The notes under the pieces: generated by a model
Database searches by the model: none
Told to the model about the DNA's origin: nothing
Seen by the model: only the letters and a program-made list of their open reading frames with translations
Shown here: positions 51,254-54,679 of the stretch, in pieces
Layout of the letters: each line of letters starts with the position of its first letter
Position numbering within the stretch: position 1 is the stretch's first letter
Made by a program: the position numbers and the translations under genes
From: Gracilinema caldarium
GTDB taxonomy: Bacteria; Spirochaetota; Spirochaetia; Treponematales; Breznakiellaceae
Direction: 5' to 3'
Assembly: GCF_029265695.1 (NCBI RefSeq)
Contig: NZ_JAJUHW010000017.1
Location: 1-54,679 of the forward strand
DNA: 54,679 nt

Positions 51254-52102
51254 GTGATACGAGGATGGTACACCGGCGCAAGCGGTATGACCGCACAGCA
51301 ATACCGGCTCGATGCGGTTTCGAATAATCTGGCGAATGTAGATGTGGATGGCTATAAAAAAGATATTGCGGTACACAAGGCATTCCCGGAGCTTCTCATG
51401 CGGCGCCTGAACGATGACGGCGTTTATCAGCATCCCTTTGGTTCAGCCGACGCGGCCCCCATTATTGGTAAAATAGGAACCGGCGTGGAACTCAACGAAC
51501 TCTTTACGAGTTTTGAACAGGGGGCCATGAAGGAAACGGAAAATGACTTTGATCTTGCCCTGGATGGCAAAGGCTTTTTTGCTGTGGCAACTCCCTATGG
51601 AGAGCGTTATACCCGAAACGGTTCGTTCCAGCTTGGTAAAGAGGGGTACCTTGAAACAAAAGAAGGTTATCCTGTATTGGGCGAACATGGCCCTATCAGA
51701 ATAAAGGCGAATAACTTTAAGGTCGATAAGGACGGCAGGGTCTGGGTAAACGCCGACTATCCCGATGATCCAGAGGTATTTGCATCAAAAGAAACAAACA
51801 CCTGGGAAAATACGGTGCTCCTGGATACCCTTAAAATAGTCGATTTTGATAACGACCGGTATATCCAAAAACAGGGTTCGAGCCTGTATAAGGATACGGA
51901 TGTATCGGGACCAGCTAGAGTTATAGAACTAGGACGGAGACCCAAGGTCGAACAGGGTTTTGTAGAAGCCAGTAATGTGAATCCGGTCACTGAAATGGTG
52001 CAGATGATCGAAGTAAACCGGGCTTATGAGGCAAACCAAAAGGTAGTGCAGGCAGAAGATGCAATGCTGGGTAAATTGATTAACGAAGTAGTGCGGGTGT
52101 AG
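51254..52102 (+). CDS. flgF: Flagellar basal-body rod protein FlgF
   Basis: A 282-residue proximal/distal rod protein of the flagellar basal body, exported by the type III flagellar apparatus. The N-terminal rod/hook signature (WYTGASGMTAQQYRLDAVSNNLANV) and the C-terminal FlgE/F/G segment (ASNVNPVTEMVQMIEVNRAYE) are present. The start is GTG 51254, 8 bases after GGGAGG; upstream in-frame sequence contains the promoter. First gene of flgF-flgG-rod-binding protein. Spirochete flagella are periplasmic, so the rod spans to the periplasm. Confidence 0.94.
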   Translation: MIRGWYTGASGMTAQQYRLDAVSNNLANVDVDGYKKDIAVHKAFPELLMRRLNDDGVYQHPFGSADAAPIIGKIGTGVELNELFTSFEQGAMKETENDFDLALDGKGFFAVATPYGERYTRNGSFQLGKEGYLETKEGYPVLGEHGPIRIKANNFKVDKDGRVWVNADYPDDPEVFASKETNTWENTVLLDTLKIVDFDNDRYIQKQGSSLYKDTDVSGPARVIELGRRPKVEQGFVEASNVNPVTEMVQMIEVNRAYEANQKVVQAEDAMLGKLINEVVRV

Positions 52103-52112
52103 GGGGATATAA

Positions 52113-52907
52113 ATGGTACGAAGCTTATGGACCGGCGCGTCCGGCATGATTGGCCAGCAGGCGAATATTGATACGATTTCAAATAACCTAGCGAACGTAA
52201 ACACGTCAGGTTTCAAAAAAGTACGGGCCGATTTCGAAGATCTTTTGTATCAGACCATAAAAACCGCGGGAACCCCTGCTACGGAAGATACGGTTACCCC
52301 CGTTGGTGTTCAGATGGGCCATGGTGTTAAAGTTTCTGCCACCCAGCGGATGTTTACCCAGGGACCGCTGCAGAATACGGAAAATATATCAGATTTTGCC
52401 ATACAGGGAGATGGCTTTTTCCGTATCCAGATGTACGACGGAACCTATGCGTATACCCGGGATGGTGCCTTTAAAATTGACAGCGACGGCAGACTGGTAA
52501 CATCAAACGGCTACCATGTGCTGCCCGATGTGGTGCTGCCCGAAGGCTTTATCCCCGAGACTTTGAGCGTATCCCAGGATGGCCGCATTTCCGTAAAGGT
52601 ACCCGGCAGGGATGACCCAATTCAGGTAGGTCAAATGGAACTGTATCGATTCCCGAACCCGGTGGGACTTACCGCAGTGGGCGAAAACCTATTTAAGGTT
52701 ACCAATGCATCAGGTAATCCTATTGCTGGCCGGCCCGGATTCGACGGTATGGGCAAGGTCGTTCACAAATTCCTTGAAATGTCCAACGTTTCGGTGGTGC
52801 GGGAAATGGTCAATCTCATCGTAGCCCAGCGGGCCTATGAGTTTAATTCAAAGACCATTCAGACCAGCGACAACATGCTCGGCATTGCAACGGGATTAAA
52901 ACGGTAG
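52113..52907 (+). CDS. flgG: Flagellar distal rod protein FlgG
   Basis: A 264-residue protein forming the distal rod. N-terminal motif SLWTGASGMIGQQANIDTISNN and C-terminal SVVREMVNLIVAQRAYEFNSK are typical; length equals that of most FlgG. A GGGGGA site lies before the ATG. It follows flgF after 10 bases and resembles it throughout, as FlgF and FlgG are paralogs. Confidence 0.96.
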   Translation: MVRSLWTGASGMIGQQANIDTISNNLANVNTSGFKKVRADFEDLLYQTIKTAGTPATEDTVTPVGVQMGHGVKVSATQRMFTQGPLQNTENISDFAIQGDGFFRIQMYDGTYAYTRDGAFKIDSDGRLVTSNGYHVLPDVVLPEGFIPETLSVSQDGRISVKVPGRDDPIQVGQMELYRFPNPVGLTAVGENLFKVTNASGNPIAGRPGFDGMGKVVHKFLEMSNVSVVREMVNLIVAQRAYEFNSKTIQTSDNMLGIATGLKR

Positions 52908-52963
52908 TCGGAATTAAAACAGGGTAGGTAAGTTAACAGGTTGATGAAAGGGTAGGCGCTTTT

Positions 52964-53410
52964 ATGAAGATAGGAGAGTACGGAAGTTATTTAGTACAGC
53001 AGAATTTAATAAGCGGGTCAGCAGGACCGGTGCCAGCTGAAAATGATGCTTCCTTTGCGGCCCTGCTTGAAAAGGCAAAAAAAACAGATAGTAATACCGA
53101 AACTAATGAAAAACCATCGGCGGTAACATCAGATCGCCACACTTCAAATGTCCATATAGACAAAAAAAGTAAGCTCTACGAACAATGCGAAGCATTGGAA
53201 AGTTTTCTCGTAAAGAACCTGCTCGAGGGCATGCGGAAAACAGTCATGAAGTCGGAGCTCATTGACGAAGGCTTTGCGGGTAAAATGTATGAAGATATGC
53301 TTTATGATCACTATGCGGAAAGCATGACCAAAAATAGCGGTTTCGGTCTTGCTGACCTAGCGTACATTGAGCTTACGGGCCAGCGGGGAAAAGTTATTAC
53401 AAGTCAATAA
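52964..53410 (+). CDS. FlgJ-type rod-binding protein without muramidase domain
   Basis: A 148-residue protein with a polar N-terminal half and a C-terminal rod-binding domain (ALESFLVKNLLEGMRKTV, then YEDMLYDHYAESMTKNSGFGLAD). It lacks the glucosaminidase domain of enteric FlgJ, as usual in spirochetes, so it would cap or guide rod assembly only. It lies 56 bases after flgG; the gap has no gene. Its stop overlaps that of the converging Omp85-like gene by 7 bases. Confidence 0.88.
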   Translation: MKIGEYGSYLVQQNLISGSAGPVPAENDASFAALLEKAKKTDSNTETNEKPSAVTSDRHTSNVHIDKKSKLYEQCEALESFLVKNLLEGMRKTVMKSELIDEGFAGKMYEDMLYDHYAESMTKNSGFGLADLAYIELTGQRGKVITSQ

Positions 53411-54679
53411 TGCTGATCTATACCTATATATACTTCTCGGTAATCACCATTTGGCAATGTTTTTATTCTTAAAGCTTCATTTAAGTTAAACCCGATGCTG
53501 AGACGAAGAAAAAAGCTTCGGATAAAAAGGGGAAATGTAATAATCTCTATGCCACTAGTAAAAAGAATATCTTGAGCTGAAAAATTCTTGTTATTAACCG
53601 GATCTCTCACCATAGCCGTATCTATGAATGGAATCCATTGCTGTTCAAGATCAAAGATGCGCATCCAAGATTTTCCAAACCATTCAGAAGGAACAAATCG
53701 GATAACCCTAACAGGTAAGTCAAGATTTGTATAAAGACCATATTGAGTAATCAATGCGGAATCCAAGATGCCCCGTAAAGGACTGCCGCCAAGTAAATCA
53801 GGATCATCAAAATAGTAATCTGCTTTAAGTCGTAATGAAGCACCAAAAAAAGTGAAGATAGGATAATGTCCAATTAATTCAGCCTGGATAGATCTATTCC
53901 AAGTTAATTTGGTGAAATTATAATCGTTAGTATTTAAAACTACTGCACTTAAGCCGCGGCGAAAATTACCAATCCAATCGATTCTGCCAAAGGTAAGTTC
54001 CTGAGCGATAGTTCCAATGGGTCCAATACGCTCTTCTCCAATTTTCCCAAAGGGAAGATAATTTTGTTTAATTTGGACTGATGGTGTATAGGTAAGGGAG
54101 CCAAATTCTTCTAATCTCAGTGGTGTCGGTATAATCCAGTCTGCCCGAAGCCAATTACTAAGATACCAATAACCGGAATAGCGCTCTCCGTATATTGGTT
54201 TATATTTGTCTTCATTTTCTTCATTAATAGAGACCCCCTGATAAGCAGAAAACATCAGGGTAGTATTTTTTATAGGGAATGATAAACTTAATCCTGTTTC
54301 GTTTAGATATTCAAAACCATATTGAGAGGTGTAACTCAAATAATGGTCAAAATCAAAATTCCAATCTAAATTCAAAGCCTTAAAAGGAAGATTTGAATCT
54401 ATTTCAAGAAAAAACGCTCCATGATCAAAAGCCTGATTAATTAATGGTTCCCGTTCAATAACATAGCCCACATCAACTCTAAGGGGCTGCATGGTTCCAA
54501 AAAAGTTGTAATCTCGGGCTTTAGCACTGATTTCTAAACCCTTGCTTGAATCATACTTAAAATAGGGAAGGGCTATAATGTTCCATGTGTCGGTAGTTCT
54601 AACAGCAAGATACACCGGAATACGGCCGTCTGTGTCAGGTTCCCCCAGGGTATATTCCAACTGAGCGTCTTCTAAAACC
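53404..54679 (-). CDS. Omp85/BamA-TamA-like outer-membrane barrel, C-terminal part (5' end outside window)
   Basis: The frame is open to the right edge; about 424 residues are visible. The first 60 resemble a POTRA-to-barrel junction (VRTTDTWNIIALPYFKYDSSKG, ARDYNFFGTMQPLRVDVGY), then long amphipathic strands up to a terminal Tyr (YIGIDQHY). The DYNFFG step and strand spacing are like Omp85 proteins (surface antigen D15 family), so it may help insert or move proteins in the outer membrane. A TTG near 54660 is only an internal codon. It converges on the flagellar rod gene. Confidence 0.6.
   Translation of the reverse strand, partial: VLEDAQLEYTLGEPDTDGRIPVYLAVRTTDTWNIIALPYFKYDSSKGLEISAKARDYNFFGTMQPLRVDVGYVIEREPLINQAFDHGAFFLEIDSNLPFKALNLDWNFDFDHYLSYTSQYGFEYLNETGLSLSFPIKNTTLMFSAYQGVSINEENEDKYKPIYGERYSGYWYLSNWLRADWIIPTPLRLEEFGSLTYTPSVQIKQNYLPFGKIGEERIGPIGTIAQELTFGRIDWIGNFRRGLSAVVLNTNDYNFTKLTWNRSIQAELIGHYPIFTFFGASLRLKADYYFDDPDLLGGSPLRGILDSALITQYGLYTNLDLPVRVIRFVPSEWFGKSWMRIFDLEQQWIPFIDTAMVRDPVNNKNFSAQDILFTSGIEIITFPLFIRSFFLRLSIGFNLNEALRIKTLPNGDYREVYIGIDQHY

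Noticed and set aside
1-54679. Insertion sequences, prophage genes, CRISPR arrays or integrase/att sites
   Set aside because: I saw no transposase or integrase gene, no direct repeats of spacer type and no gene disruption; the converging gene ends are all intact.

Overview
The window is a chromosomal segment of a spirochete close to Treponema (Treponemataceae/Breznakiellaceae type). The evidence is a bacterial V-type ATPase operon in the order E-DUF2764-A-B-D-I-K, a MurG-CvpA-HolB-NtrB-NtrC cluster as I recall it from Treponema, a flgF-flgG-rod protein operon with no P-ring or L-ring genes beside it, many exported beta-barrels and TPR lipoproteins, and moderate GC. Photolyase, MetA and ferredoxin-thioredoxin reductase point to a free-living or gut relative rather than a reduced pathogen such as T. 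pallidum. I see no insertion sequence, prophage, CRISPR array or rRNA.

Layout: 1-2640 holds a partial Lys/Glu-rich protein, a membrane-anchored coiled-coil/HTH protein, cheW and an outer-membrane protein. A tRNA-Phe with its own promoter and terminator follows (2752-2907). 3033-10988 carries an adenylate cyclase, a TIR-like/ankyrin protein, murG, cvpA, a DNA polymerase III delta-prime-like protein and an NtrB/NtrC-type pair. 11050-12691 holds a J-domain protein and galM. 12749-20347 is the V-ATPase operon, ended by a terminator. 20426-25191 holds ispG, a TPR protein, a small barrel, a long UPRTase and a TPR lipoprotein. 25241-34107 (minus) is an outer-membrane cluster: a 1734-residue exported protein, a barrel, and a FecR-domain protein fused to a paralogous barrel. 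34163-39495 holds DUF503, two envelope proteins, a membrane protein with a possible M28-like ectodomain and a GHKL-ATPase-like protein. 39490-41544 (minus) is a photolyase-glutaredoxin-FTR operon. 41599-49252 runs lipoprotein, trmB, ligA, two paralogous membrane proteins and hrpB. 49228-51133 (minus) holds metA and an EamA transporter. 51254-53410 is flgF-flgG-rod-binding protein behind a sigma-28-type promoter, and the window closes with the 3' part of an Omp85-like barrel gene.

The strongest second-look items are these. (1) A Na+-binding signature (T57, Q58, Y61, Q97, E126) in V-ATPase subunit K suggests sodium coupling. (2) A near-consensus sigma-28 promoter precedes flgF. (3) At least seven promoter-proximal genes have a -10 box only 6-11 bases before the start codon and no Shine-Dalgarno, which suggests leaderless transcripts, while operon-internal genes have good Shine-Dalgarno sites. 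(4) The FecR-barrel/barrel/giant-protein cluster shares a 14-base promoter element. (5) Photolyase, glutaredoxin and FTR form one operon. All are inferences from sequence reading without alignment software.
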